DNA from: Capillibacterium thermochitinicola
GTDB lineage: Bacteria; Bacillota; UBA4882; UBA10575
Assembly (NCBI RefSeq): GCF_013664685.1
Contig: NZ_JAAKDE010000027.1
Span: forward strand, 1 to 33,554
Direction of reading: 5' to 3'
DNA length: 33,554 nt
Positions 16,032-23,912 of this stretch are shown in pieces; the stretch's first letter is position 1, and each line of letters starts with the position of its first letter. The notes under the pieces were generated by a model. It was not told the origin of the DNA, did not search any database, and worked only from the letters and a program-made list of their open reading frames with translations. The position numbers were made by a program, and so were the translations under genes.

Positions 16032-16643
16032 CTAAAACAGCTTGGGATAAAAATAATCCATCAGCCCTACACTCAAAGCATCCCAAGCTTCTTCCGGACT
16101 GAGCTTGTAGTGTTCACAGAAGCGATCGCGAAAGATAAAAAAGGAAAGCAACGGGAGGACAAACAGGAAAAAGACCTCCACCTTCCGGTGGGGATTGTCG
16201 TTTAGCCATTTTTCAAGCTGATGACCGCTAAAATCCCGGTGAATCGCCATACTTTTATCCCAGATTTCGAACAAGGGAACAGACTCGCCCTGGTCCTTCA
16301 TGGATTCCATGAAGATGATTTTAATGATCCTCCGGTTGCGCTCTGTTCCCATAAATTGCAGCAACCCCATTATTTCCTGGAACTGTTCCCCGGTTTCATG
16401 AAATCGTTTATGGGCTTCATTAATCTCCGGTTGTTGAATTTGGGCAAAGGCTTCATCAATTAGGGTCTGGAGAATATCTTCTTTGTTTTTGAAATGATAA
16501 TAAATGACCGACTTGGTGATCCCGACATTCCTGGCAATCTCGTCGATCCCGGTGGCGCTGTATCCCTTCTCGGCAAAGAGTTTGGCGCTAGCCTCAAGGA
16601 TCCTTTCTCTGGTGTCCGTCCGCTCCGTCCTTTTGCTTTTCAT
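16032..16643 (-). CDS. TetR-family transcriptional regulator
   Basis: I start this 203-residue protein at the ATG at 16643 (MKSKRTERTDTRERILEASA), 8 bases after GGGGTG; a longer frame upstream would run through the operator and promoter. The N-terminal helix-turn-helix (GIDEIARNVGITKSVIYYHF, about residues 32-51) is classical TetR/AcrR. The C-terminal ligand domain is unassigned but rich in aromatic residues (FFLFVLPLLSFFIFRDRF, about 150-167), suggesting a hydrophobic ligand. It probably represses itself and the now truncated gene downstream through two nearly identical operators. Confidence 0.9.
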   Translation of the reverse strand: MKSKRTERTDTRERILEASAKLFAEKGYSATGIDEIARNVGITKSVIYYHFKNKEDILQTLIDEAFAQIQQPEINEAHKRFHETGEQFQEIMGLLQFMGTERNRRIIKIIFMESMKDQGESVPLFEIWDKSMAIHRDFSGHQLEKWLNDNPHRKVEVFFLFVLPLLSFFIFRDRFCEHYKLSPEEAWDALSVGLMDYFYPKLF

Positions 16644-16663
16644 CAACATAACACCCCATATTA

Positions 16664-16683
16664 TATACCGAACGATCGGTCTA
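16664..16683. promoter_or_regulatory. TetR operator 2 (autoregulatory)
   Basis: ACCGA, 4 bases, TCGGT (16667-16680) forms an inverted repeat within TATACCGAACGATCGGTCTA. It lies immediately downstream of the tetR -10 box and so would block the tetR promoter. Confidence 0.75.
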
Positions 16684-16712
16684 ATATTATCATGTTTTCC
16701 GCCTCTTGTCAA
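16684..16712 (-). promoter_or_regulatory. Promoter of the tetR gene
   Basis: On the minus strand TTGACA (16712-16707) and TAATAT (16689-16684) are separated by 17 bases, next to TetR operator 2. Confidence 0.75.
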
Positions 16713-16810
16713 GCAAAGCAGCTAACAGCTTTGGTCTTCAGGGTTATCGCATAAGAAAGCCGGCCTGGAGGAGAAAATAAAAATACTATTGCGCATGGAG
16801 ATGGACTGAC

Positions 16811-17254
16811 ATGCGGGACAAAGTGGTTTACGGGATGACGGTCGGCCTGTTGGCCGACGTGGTCAAATTGCTCGTGAACTATCTCGGGTATCTCTTCAAC
16901 TTTACCGATCAGGTGTTTTGGCAGATTGTCGCCTCCCGTTTTTTGGAAAAACACCTTCTACAGCGACCCGTGGCTTACGTGGTCGGCGGAATCGCCGATT
17001 TAGCCGTCGCCAGTTTTTTGGGTGTGGCCTTCGTTTACCTTTTGACTTTTACCGGTTGGCGGTTTATCTATCTTAAAGGTTGTGGCTTTGCCATCCTCGT
17101 CTGGGTTTTCTTGTTCGGGACCTTACTGAGCCAAAGTATCCATGGCTTCCTTCCGCCCGCGGCGCTTCTCCTGACCGCGGTCGCCCATTTTGTCTTTGGC
17201 CTCGGTTTGGCCTTTTTCACCGTCAGACTGCGAAAAATCCGTCTCCATGATTAG
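16811..17254 (+). CDS. Small four-helix membrane protein, function unknown
   Basis: The 147-residue protein has about four hydrophobic helices (roughly residues 5-30, 55-80, 90-112 and 116-140) and a short basic C-terminus (RLRKIRLHD), suggesting a cytoplasmic tail. Charged residues are few. The ATG is preceded by a GGAG 10 bases upstream. It is transcribed away from the tetR gene and ends at a strong terminator, so it is a single-gene unit. I do not recognise a family and the context gives no role. Confidence 0.7.
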   Translation: MRDKVVYGMTVGLLADVVKLLVNYLGYLFNFTDQVFWQIVASRFLEKHLLQRPVAYVVGGIADLAVASFLGVAFVYLLTFTGWRFIYLKGCGFAILVWVFLFGTLLSQSIHGFLPPAALLLTAVAHFVFGLGLAFFTVRLRKIRLHD

Positions 17255-17288
17255 CCCTTAAATATCCCGGAAACAAGACAATTTATAA

Positions 17289-17321
17289 AAAATCCTGCCG
17301 CCCGGCAAACGGCAGGATTTT
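17289..17321. terminator. Bidirectional terminator between the membrane protein and trpB2
   Basis: AAAATCCTGCCG and CGGCAGGATTTT form a 12-bp stem with a 9-base loop. It serves two convergent genes. Confidence 0.85.
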
Positions 17322-17381
17322 AATGTTCTTAGCGCTTTTCAGAGCTTTCTTCCCTTCGCCCGCTTCCTGAGCGGCCCCGGA

Positions 17382-18767
17382 CTACTTAAACGCCGGGACC
17401 TTCGGCAGTTGGGCAAAGCCCTTCTCCAAGTCCTCATCGGTCGGGATATAGTCGGTCATTGTTCCATTTAAGAATGACTCATAAGCGGTCATATCAAAGA
17501 AACCGGTCCCGCTCAGCCCAAACAGAATCGTTTTGGCTTCGCCGCTCTCCTTACACTTGAGGGCTTCCGCAATCGCCCCATAGATGGCATGGGCCGATTC
17601 GGGTGCCGGCAGGATCGTTTCGTGCTTGGCAAAGAAAACTGCCGCCTCAAACACCTTGGTCTGTTCGACCGCCATCGCTTCCATATAGCCATCATGATAC
17701 AGTTTGGAAAGGATCGGCGCCATCCCATGGTAACGCAGACCGCCGGCGTGGTTGGGCGCCGGAACAAACCCGCAACCAAGTGTGTACATCTTGGCCAGGG
17801 GCGTAATTTGCCCGGTATCACAGAAATCGTAGGCGTAACGGCCCCGGGTCAATGAAGGACAGGAAGCCGGTTCGACCGCGATAATCCGGGGCGAAGCCTT
17901 GCCCAGCAACTTATCCTGCATGAAGGGGGCGATCAAACCGCCCAAATTCGAGCCCCCGCCCGCACAACCCACAATAATGTCCGGGTACTCATCCAGCATT
18001 TCCAGGGCCGTTTTCGCTTCCAAGCCGATGACGGATTGGTGCAGTAAAACCTGGTTGAGCACGGAGCCGAGCACATACCGGTATCCTTCGGTGGTCACCG
18101 CTTTTTCCACCGCTTCCGAGATCGCACAACCAAGGCTGCCTCCGGTGTCCGGATCCTTCTCGAGAATGGCCCGGCCGGCTTTTGTTGTGGTGCTGGGACT
18201 CGGGATGATCTCCGCCCCAAAGGTTTGAATCACCGACCGGCGGAACGGCTTCTGTTCGTATGAACATTTCACCATGTAAACGATTAAGGGGAGCTTAAAG
18301 AAGGCGCAAGCTTCCGCCAAGGCTGTGCCCCACTGGCCGGCCCCGGTCTCCGTCGTCAGGCCGGCCAAGCCTTGTTTCTTTGCATAATAGGCCTGCGCGG
18401 CTGCGGAGTTCAACTTATGACTACCGGAGGTGTTGTTCCCTTCAAATTTAAAGTAAATCCGGGCCGGGGTGTCCAATGCTTTCTCCAGATTGTACGCCCG
18501 GATTAAAGGCGACGGCCGGAACATGCGGTAAAACTCCAGCACCTCGCCGGGGATGTCAATGTAACGGGTGGTTGCATCCATCTCCTGTTTGGCCAGTTCT
18601 TCGCAGAAAACAGGATAAAGGTCTTCCTCCTTCACCGGTTCCAGCGTCGCCGGGTTCAGCATCGGCTCGGGCTGTTCTTTCATATCCGCCCGGAGGTTGT
18701 ACCACTGTCTCGGCATCTGCTCTTCACTGAGATACAGACGGTACGGTACTTTCTTTGCCATCTTCAT
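17382..18767 (-). CDS. trpB: Tryptophan synthase beta chain, TrpB2 type
   Basis: The 461-residue length, longer than the TrpB1 form, and the sequence fit the TrpB2 subfamily. The pyridoxal-phosphate lysine is Lys118 in GSHKLNSA, the catalytic glutamate is in ETGAGQ (Glu140), and the phosphate-binding loop is GCAGGGSN (267-274). The enzyme condenses indole with serine to make tryptophan. TrpB2 proteins often act without TrpA, and none is nearby. Two tandem AGGAG sites suit starts at either ATG (Met1 or Met3). A tryptophan-specific T-box leader with its own promoter precedes the gene, which directly supports a role in tryptophan supply, perhaps as an indole-salvage enzyme. Confidence 0.93.
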   Translation of the reverse strand: MKMAKKVPYRLYLSEEQMPRQWYNLRADMKEQPEPMLNPATLEPVKEEDLYPVFCEELAKQEMDATTRYIDIPGEVLEFYRMFRPSPLIRAYNLEKALDTPARIYFKFEGNNTSGSHKLNSAAAQAYYAKKQGLAGLTTETGAGQWGTALAEACAFFKLPLIVYMVKCSYEQKPFRRSVIQTFGAEIIPSPSTTTKAGRAILEKDPDTGGSLGCAISEAVEKAVTTEGYRYVLGSVLNQVLLHQSVIGLEAKTALEMLDEYPDIIVGCAGGGSNLGGLIAPFMQDKLLGKASPRIIAVEPASCPSLTRGRYAYDFCDTGQITPLAKMYTLGCGFVPAPNHAGGLRYHGMAPILSKLYHDGYMEAMAVEQTKVFEAAVFFAKHETILPAPESAHAIYGAIAEALKCKESGEAKTILFGLSGTGFFDMTAYESFLNGTMTDYIPTDEDLEKGFAQLPKVPAFK

Positions 18768-18824
18768 TCTCCTCTCCTCTCGTCTCTTCTCACCTTGGAA
18801 AAGAAACTGTTTTATTTTTTTATT

Positions 18825-19124
18825 AAAAAAACTTCTGTCTCAGTATTACTGGGACAGAAGCTTAATGCCTTCTGCGGTGCCACCCGGTTTGGCGCATGGC
18901 GCCCACTCATTCTCCATATACAACCATATATGCTCCCTTGGTAACGGGTGGAGATCCCGTCAGGTATTACTCAACCAAAACGGCCTTTCTTCCTGCCCTC
19001 GTAAGCCCATTCGGTATAGCCCTCTGTTGCTGCAATCCCACCGCCTGCAGCTCTCTGCAAACAAGCAACTATACCTACTCTTCTTACTCACCGGTTTGAC
19101 CAATTAAAGATCTTGTAAAGCTTT
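18825..19124 (-). ncRNA. T-box riboswitch specific for tRNA-Trp
   Basis: Read on the minus strand, the leader has the T-box core GGGTGGCACCGCAGAA (18885-18870). Next comes a terminator, CTTCTGTC pairing with GACAGAAG (18860-18832) and followed by seven T. In Stem I, GTAAG/CTTAC and GGTATAG/CTATACC helices flank a specifier loop: AAGAGTA on one side and GAATGGG on the other. The specifier is UGG (19009-19007), the tryptophan codon. The variable base in TGGC also fits the G discriminator base of bacterial tRNA-Trp. Uncharged tRNA-Trp should favour the antiterminator and switch on trpB2. Confidence 0.95.
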
Positions 19125-19130
19125 TTTAAT

Positions 19131-19159
19131 AGTATACACAGCCGGTGAAGAAAAGTCAA
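19131..19159 (-). promoter_or_regulatory. Promoter of the T-box-trpB2 transcript
   Basis: On the minus strand TTGACT (19159-19154) and TATACT (19136-19131) are 17 bases apart, directly upstream of the T-box Stem I. Confidence 0.85.
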
Positions 19160-19188
19160 TAAAAACTTAGCACAGAAGACTTTTGCGG

Positions 19189-20034
19189 TCAACGCCGACC
19201 GCTTCTCCGGCGTTGCCGGTCAATCTCGTAAAGAATAATCGAAGCGGCGCAAGAAACGTTAAACGAGGTAATCTCTCCGTACATTGGAATCCGTACTAAA
19301 GTGCCAAAGCTTTTGCAGAGTTCCTTATAGTTTTTACTCAACCCGTATGTCTCATTGCCAACCAGTAAAGCCGTTGGCTTTGTGAAATCCGCTTCGTCAA
19401 CCAAGGGTTCGGCGTGGGCGGTGGAACCAACCACCTGAAATGCGGGTAACTGCTGTTTGACCCTTTCCAACCAAGGCCTGACTTCATGGTGGGAAGGCAG
19501 CCGAAAGATGGGAACCGCAAAAAACGTACCCATACTGGCCCGGATTGTTTTGGGGTCGTAGAGATCAACCCCATGGCCGGTAATGATCAAACCATCCACT
19601 TTCAACGCTTCGCAGGACCGGATCAGGGTCCCCAAATTCCCGTGGCTGGAAGGCCGGTCAAAGATCACCACCAACAAGTCGTCTTTGATCTCAAGGTGAG
19701 ACAGATCCTTTTCGACCATGTCGACGACGGCGATCAGTTCGGAAATCTCCTCTTCCTTCTCGCTTAACTTGGCCATCAGCCGCAAGGGTAACTCCAGGTG
19801 CAGCTCGGCCCGGGACGTGGCCAACACCTCTTTCGCCCACGCCGAGAGAGGTTTTTCCCGTGAATAGACGAACCAACGAATCGGCCAGTTATACTGCCGG
19901 GCGAAATCAATCGCTTTGACCCCTTCGACAAAAAACTGGCGGTACTTATTCCGCTTCTCCCGGTTTCTTTTCAGTACTTCCACCCGTTGAAAATAGTTGT
20001 TCTCCGAAAAGATCCTTTTGGTCTTTGGCCTCAT
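19189..20034 (-). CDS. SpoU/TrmH-family RNA 2'-O-methyltransferase
   Basis: The SPOUT fold is seen in the C-terminal 160 residues: DRPSSHGNLGTLIRSCEAL (motif 1), LVGNETYGLS (motif 2) and IPMYGEITSFNVSCAASIIL (motif 3), the knot that binds SAM. The N-terminal part has an RNA-binding-like region (YRQFFVEGVKAIDFA). It probably methylates a ribose in rRNA or tRNA. I start it at the ATG at 20034, with an AAGGGGA site 8 bases upstream; the longer open frame overlaps the ogt gene without support. The ATG overlaps the ogt stop (ATGA), so it is coupled to ogt. Confidence 0.88.
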   Translation of the reverse strand: MRPKTKRIFSENNYFQRVEVLKRNREKRNKYRQFFVEGVKAIDFARQYNWPIRWFVYSREKPLSAWAKEVLATSRAELHLELPLRLMAKLSEKEEEISELIAVVDMVEKDLSHLEIKDDLLVVIFDRPSSHGNLGTLIRSCEALKVDGLIITGHGVDLYDPKTIRASMGTFFAVPIFRLPSHHEVRPWLERVKQQLPAFQVVGSTAHAEPLVDEADFTKPTALLVGNETYGLSKNYKELCKSFGTLVRIPMYGEITSFNVSCAASIILYEIDRQRRRSGRR

Positions 20035-20516
20035 CCGCTTTTCCCCTTTAAATACCCCTTTTCCAGTGCCAATAGTTTTTCCTTTATTCCCAGCCCGCCG
20101 CCGTAACCGACCATCGCCCCGTTGGCCCCGATCACCCGGTGACAAGGGATGAAGATCGGCAATGGGTTTCGGTTGTTGGCCTGCCCCACCGCCCGGGTGG
20201 CCTTCTCGTTGCCAATCCTCCGCGCCACCTCTTTATAGCTGACCGTCTCCCCATAAGGGATTTCCCGCAAAACTTGCCAGACGCGCCTTTGAAACGCGGT
20301 GCCCGCTGGGGCCAGCGGTAAGGTGAAAGTCCTTAGTTGACCGGCAAAATAGGCCATCAGTTGGGCGCGGGCTTCGCTGAGCAGTGCCGTTTCACGCACC
20401 GGCAAATCCGGCGGCCGGGATTCGTGTTCAAAATAGACTGCGGTCAGATAATCCCCTTCGGCCACAAGCCCAAGGCGGCCGATGACCGTCTCGACCAGGA
20501 GTAAGCTTTTCATCAT
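20031..20516 (-). CDS. ogt: Methylated-DNA-protein-cysteine methyltransferase (Ogt)
   Basis: The 161-residue protein has the active-site motif PCHRV (Cys125) and the flanking RAVGQANNRNPLPIFIPCHR and GYGGGLGIKEKLLALE segments of the O6-alkylguanine-DNA alkyltransferases. It removes alkyl groups from O6 of guanine by irreversible transfer to its cysteine. The helix-turn-helix-like region (about 88-115) includes the arginine finger (ATRAV). GAAGGG lies 8 bases upstream of the ATG. It overlaps the SpoU-family gene by four bases on the same strand; the pairing of DNA repair and RNA methylation genes has no clear functional reason. Confidence 0.95.
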   Translation of the reverse strand: MMKSLLLVETVIGRLGLVAEGDYLTAVYFEHESRPPDLPVRETALLSEARAQLMAYFAGQLRTFTLPLAPAGTAFQRRVWQVLREIPYGETVSYKEVARRIGNEKATRAVGQANNRNPLPIFIPCHRVIGANGAMVGYGGGLGIKEKLLALEKGYLKGKSG

Positions 20517-20553
20517 CCCGTCAACCCTTCCACGAAACTAAATGCGGCTTATC

Positions 20554-21371
20554 TTAAGCCAGCAACATCAAGCTGGCCGCCATCACCATCATCCCCAGAA
20601 TCAATCCGTAGATCGCCGAATGATGTTCCCCGTATTTTTCCGCCGTGGGGAGCAGTTCATCCAGGGAGATATAGACCATAATCCCGGCCACCCCCGCAAA
20701 GATCCAACCAAACATCGCTTCATTAATAATGAACATCCGGAACAAAAAGTACCCAATCAGGGCCCCTAACGGTTCGGAAAATCCAGAGAGAAACGAATAA
20801 AAAAGCGCTTTTTACGGCTCCCGGTCGCATAGTAAACCGGTACCGAGACGGCAATGCCTTCTGGGATATTATGGATGGCGATGGCGACGGCAATCGTAAT
20901 CCCTAAAGCCGGCTCTTTGACCGCACTGGCAAAAGTGGCGATCCCTTCCGGAAAGTTGTGGATGGCAATCGCCAGCGCTGAAATCAAACCCAGGCGGAGC
21001 AAAGCCGGATCATTGGCTTCCATTTCGTCGATCTCCTTCAGGTTGTGGATGTCATGGGGATTGTCCGGACTCGGTACAAAGCGATCAATCAGGGCAATCA
21101 ACGCGATGCCGGCAAAAAAGGCGATCGTTGTTGCCCAGTATCCTTGCGGGGAGCCATAAATGGCTTCCAGGGAAACCCGGGCTTCCGCAAAGATCTCAAT
21201 CATCGAAACATAGATCATGACCCCGGCGGAGAAGCCCAAGACGACCGAGAGAAACTTCCGATTGGTTGGTTTTTTAGTGTATAAAGCCGCCAAACTGCCA
21301 ATTCCGGTGGAAAGACCCGCCAACAGTGTGAGTCCAAAAGCAAAAATCAGATTCTTCATGTCAAACGGCAT
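20554..21371 (-). pseudogene. ZIP-family metal transporter (ZupT-like), frameshifted
   Basis: The first 190 residues (from ATG 21371, AAAGGGG site) match the intact paralogue at 23913-24725 closely, including the metal-binding motifs HNFPEG and HNIPEG. After ATGSRKKRF the frame is lost and stops at PNR. A different frame continues with the expected FYSFLSGFSEPLGALIGYF and ends in the same VMAASLMLLA-type tail as the paralogue. Inserting one base in the A6 run at 20799-20804 (T6 on the coding strand) restores a full-length protein of about 270 residues. It is either a recent frameshift, slippage-based phase variation, or a sequencing error in a homopolymer. Confidence 0.85.
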
Positions 21372-21606
21372 CGTCTTACCCCTTTCGTAAAAAATTAGTT
21401 AAGCTATTCCGCCATCCACCGCGGATCATGACGCCGGCCAACAGCGCCAAAACTCCACGCGCGGCTCGCCCTTCTTCCCGGCGCTAGCACCAATGTTAGC
21501 CGGCGTGGCAACGGCTTGTCCGCTCATCCCAACAGGACAATACTCCAGAACCAGCCTCCTGTCAATACATGAACCGTAAAATCCAGCGTACTTCGCCCTG
21601 CAAAAT
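21372..21606. other. Intergenic region without recognised features
   Basis: I see no gene or clear promoter in these 235 bases. It contains short GC-rich dyads (around 21455-21500) of uncertain meaning. Confidence 0.4.
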
Positions 21607-21628
21607 AAAAAAAGGCCTTAACGGCCTT
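21607..21628 (-). terminator. Terminator overlapping the end of the GT8 gene
   Basis: On the minus strand AAGGCC and GGCCTT form a 6-bp stem, followed by a T-run. The TAA stop codon of the glycosyltransferase gene lies in the 5-base loop. Confidence 0.75.
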
Positions 21629-22442
21629 GAAATGCCAGCTTCTCATAGTGTTTGTACAAAGAGTGGAACTCGCCACTGTAATTACTGTGCCAAGGTTTTT
21701 TCTTGCCGCAAAAATGGAGGATCGCGGTGTTCTTGATCACATAATCCATGTTAATCTTTCCTTTACTTAAAAATCGGAAGTACTTGTAAAACCTGGTGTC
21801 ATAGTTGTATTTAAGCTCGTCAATCTTCTTGATGTGTTTGGCATAGAGGGAATTTAAAACATCCTGGTCCGGCAGGATCAAACGGTTCTTGTTTTTTTCC
21901 ACGAAGGCGAAGATCTCTTCTTCTTTAATAAGTTCCCTTTGGCGCACCAAGTTCATCAGCAAGACACCGGAATTATAGTACTCTTCCAGGTCATACTCCA
22001 AAAACCGGAATTTGTTGATCTCCTTAACCATCAACCGGTCATGGTAAGCCGCCGCGTACATCCAATCCGACAAGTCCAGATCGTATAGTTCTTTAATACT
22101 GTTAATGACCAAGATATCCGGGTCGAGATAGAGAATCTTGTCCAGATCGGCCGGGAGATACTTGAACGCCAATAACCGGTAATACATCTCCTTGGTATAA
22201 TGCTTAACCACCGGCGCATCGGCAAAGTCATCCGCCCCAACCGTAAGCACAAACAGGCGTTGGCCGTGTTGATTTATGTATGCTTCAAGCTCACTAAGCT
22301 CCTCCGGTTTAATTCGTGAATGCAACAAGTAAAGATCAATCTTTTCCCCCGGATTGTTGAAATATAGGGAGTACAGCATTACTTTGAGCGGTCTGAGGTA
22401 GTTCGAATCCAGTGTCACCAAAACATTCACTGCGCTTCCCAC
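21618..22442 (-). CDS. Glycosyltransferase family 8 protein
   Basis: The 274-residue protein has the family 8 pattern: NVLVTLDSNYLRPLKVMLYS at the N-terminus, the metal-binding DxD as YLDPDI (Asp107, Asp109), YYNSGVLLMNL, LPDQDVLN, and the C-terminal HFCGKKKPW (243-251). Such retaining transferases move glucose or galactose from a nucleotide sugar to a glycan or lipid acceptor in the cytoplasm. The start is a GTG at 22442; a second in-frame GTG at 22430 with GGGAAG upstream is equally possible and gives the commoner start MNVLVTLD. An attenuated leader with its own promoter precedes it. No other cell-surface gene is adjacent, so the acceptor is unknown. Confidence 0.88.
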   Translation of the reverse strand: MGSAVNVLVTLDSNYLRPLKVMLYSLYFNNPGEKIDLYLLHSRIKPEELSELEAYINQHGQRLFVLTVGADDFADAPVVKHYTKEMYYRLLAFKYLPADLDKILYLDPDILVINSIKELYDLDLSDWMYAAAYHDRLMVKEINKFRFLEYDLEEYYNSGVLLMNLVRQRELIKEEEIFAFVEKNKNRLILPDQDVLNSLYAKHIKKIDELKYNYDTRFYKYFRFLSKGKINMDYVIKNTAILHFCGKKKPWHSNYSGEFHSLYKHYEKLAFQGR

Positions 22443-22489
22443 ACTTTCTTTCGCCTTGATCCTTTTCCCGGTCTCGTGTTAAACCCAAC

Positions 22490-22624
22490 AAAAAACAAGG
22501 AAGGTCTCTCCTAAAGGCACCTTCCTTAGTTTACACCAAAATTATCCTCCCTTTCCAACCACTTTCCGCATACCAATGGTCACCAGGGTACCGTTTAGGA
22601 GGGCTTCATCCTTGCCAAACCCTA
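22490..22624 (-). ncRNA. Structured 5' leader with attenuator before the GT8 gene (candidate riboswitch)
   Basis: A good promoter lies directly upstream and the leader is about 130 bases long. It ends in an intrinsic terminator (AAGGAAGGT/ACCTTCCTT arms at 22497-22505 and 22519-22527, 13-base loop, then six T), 48 bases before the gene's GTG. CTCCTAAA in the leader (minus strand, 22601-22594) is perfectly complementary to TTTAGGAG in the terminator loop (22515-22508). This is the layout of a transcription-attenuating riboswitch or leader. I could not match it to a T-box, c-di-GMP, SAM, lysine or other class by eye. Confidence 0.6.
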
Positions 22625-22630
22625 TGTCTT

Positions 22631-22659
22631 ATTATACCCTGTTCTGAGCTTTGGCTCAA
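22631..22659 (-). promoter_or_regulatory. Promoter of the GT8 leader
   Basis: On the minus strand TTGAGC (22659-22654) and TATAAT (22636-22631) are 17 bases apart. Confidence 0.85.
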
Positions 22660-22726
22660 TACATAGGTGTGTTAAAAGTCCGGTTACCACGGTTTTCTTG
22701 TAATACTTGTCCATATATGGTTCTAA

Positions 22727-22755
22727 TTGATCTTCTTGTTATTTCGTGGTAAAAT
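22727..22755 (+). promoter_or_regulatory. Promoter of the lipoprotein gene at 22903
   Basis: TTGATC (22727-22732) and TAAAAT (22750-22755) are separated by 17 bases on the plus strand. It gives a leader of about 140 bases. Confidence 0.75.
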
Positions 22756-22902
22756 GTTATGTGTCGTTATTTATATATTATTCCATTAAAGATCAGGGAT
22801 TTTCTTGTTAATTTCTCCAAAAGGCGCGGACGTTTTAGGACTTTTGAAAAAAGAGTGACTGGCTTGAGTGATCATTCCGTTTGCTGTCACAACAGCAAAA
22901 TT

Positions 22903-23830
22903 ATGAATAAAAAGAAAATAGGTCATCGCCCTTTTACTGACCGGGTGCGGAAAGAAAAACTCACCACCGACTGATCCGGTCATCGGTGAACCGCAAGACT
23001 TCGAAATTTCCATTAAAATGCCGGTAGAATATGAAGCTGTTGATGATGATTCCAAACTTTATCCCATTCCATCAGGAAAAACCGTTAAGTTCTATTTCTT
23101 CCAAGATATCGACGAAGATCAACCGTTAAACCCCATACTCACCATAACAGGGACCACCCGGGATAAAGAAAGCAGGATTTTTGGTACTGTTCCTGTAGGG
23201 TTAAACGGCAAGGAATGCTACCTTTTGGCTGTGGTGGTATTAAAAGGTGATTTCGGGCTCGAAGGAAAAACCCAGGCCGACATAGAGGAAGCCGTTAAAA
23301 ATAAATCCATATTGTTTGGCCAAATATCAGATGAACAAGACCCAACAGGCTGGAAACGCTACACCCTGAACCCTGACCTCCCCCCCATTGAAGACTTTGA
23401 ATTTGTCGGATTGGCGACAGGAAAACCGCTCCCCTCCAAGATCACGTTTGTGATCCCGGAGAAATATTACAGCATGGACGGTTCTGCCTCTTCCCCTATC
23501 CCCGGAGGATATCCAATTGACTTCTATTTCACTTTAGAAAGTGACACCGAACCTTTTGATCCGAACGCTATCGTCATCAGCGGTACCACCCCTGCGGGCG
23601 GGGGACCGGTGGTCTGTGAATTGCCGGTTGAGCTTGACGGGGAACAGCGCTACATTCATGCCATAATCCGTTTAAAGGGTAGTTTCGAGTTTAGAGGAAA
23701 AGATAAAGATGACCTTAAAGAAGCTATTGAAAGCAAAAGTATAATCTACGGCCACATTATGGATGGTAACCTAGTAACTTTAGAGAAGAACGGAATGGTC
23801 GGTAATTTCATCTTCTTCGGTAACCTCTAA
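22903..23830 (+). pseudogene. Two-repeat lipoprotein with a frameshift in the signal peptide
   Basis: The main frame encodes ALLLTGCGKKNSPPTDPVIG (lipobox LTGC) from 22928 and runs to 23830, but has no start codon; upstream it meets a TAG. The ATG at 22903 (MNKKKI) is one base out of frame. Removing one G of GG at 22921-22922 would join them as MNKKKIVIALLLTGC. The mature part holds two related domains of about 130 residues; matching pairs are TITGTT/VISGTT, PVGLNGKECY/PVELDGEQRY, LKGDF/LKGSF and KSILFGQI/KSIIYGHI. Family unknown. No convincing ribosome binding site precedes 22903 or the in-frame ATG at 23018. Either a decayed gene or a sequence error. Confidence 0.65.
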
Positions 23831-23842
23831 TAGACAAGACCA

Positions 23843-23877
23843 AAAGCAACCACCCATTATCGATGGGTGGTTGCTTT
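23843..23877. terminator. Bidirectional terminator between lipoprotein and zupT genes
   Basis: AAAGCAACCACCCAT and ATGGGTGGTTGCTTT form a perfect 15-bp stem around a 5-base loop, with A/T tracts on each side. It serves two convergent genes. Confidence 0.92.
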
Positions 23878-23912
23878 ATTTTGCCAAATTTATCAATAGC
23901 GCCGGAACATTG

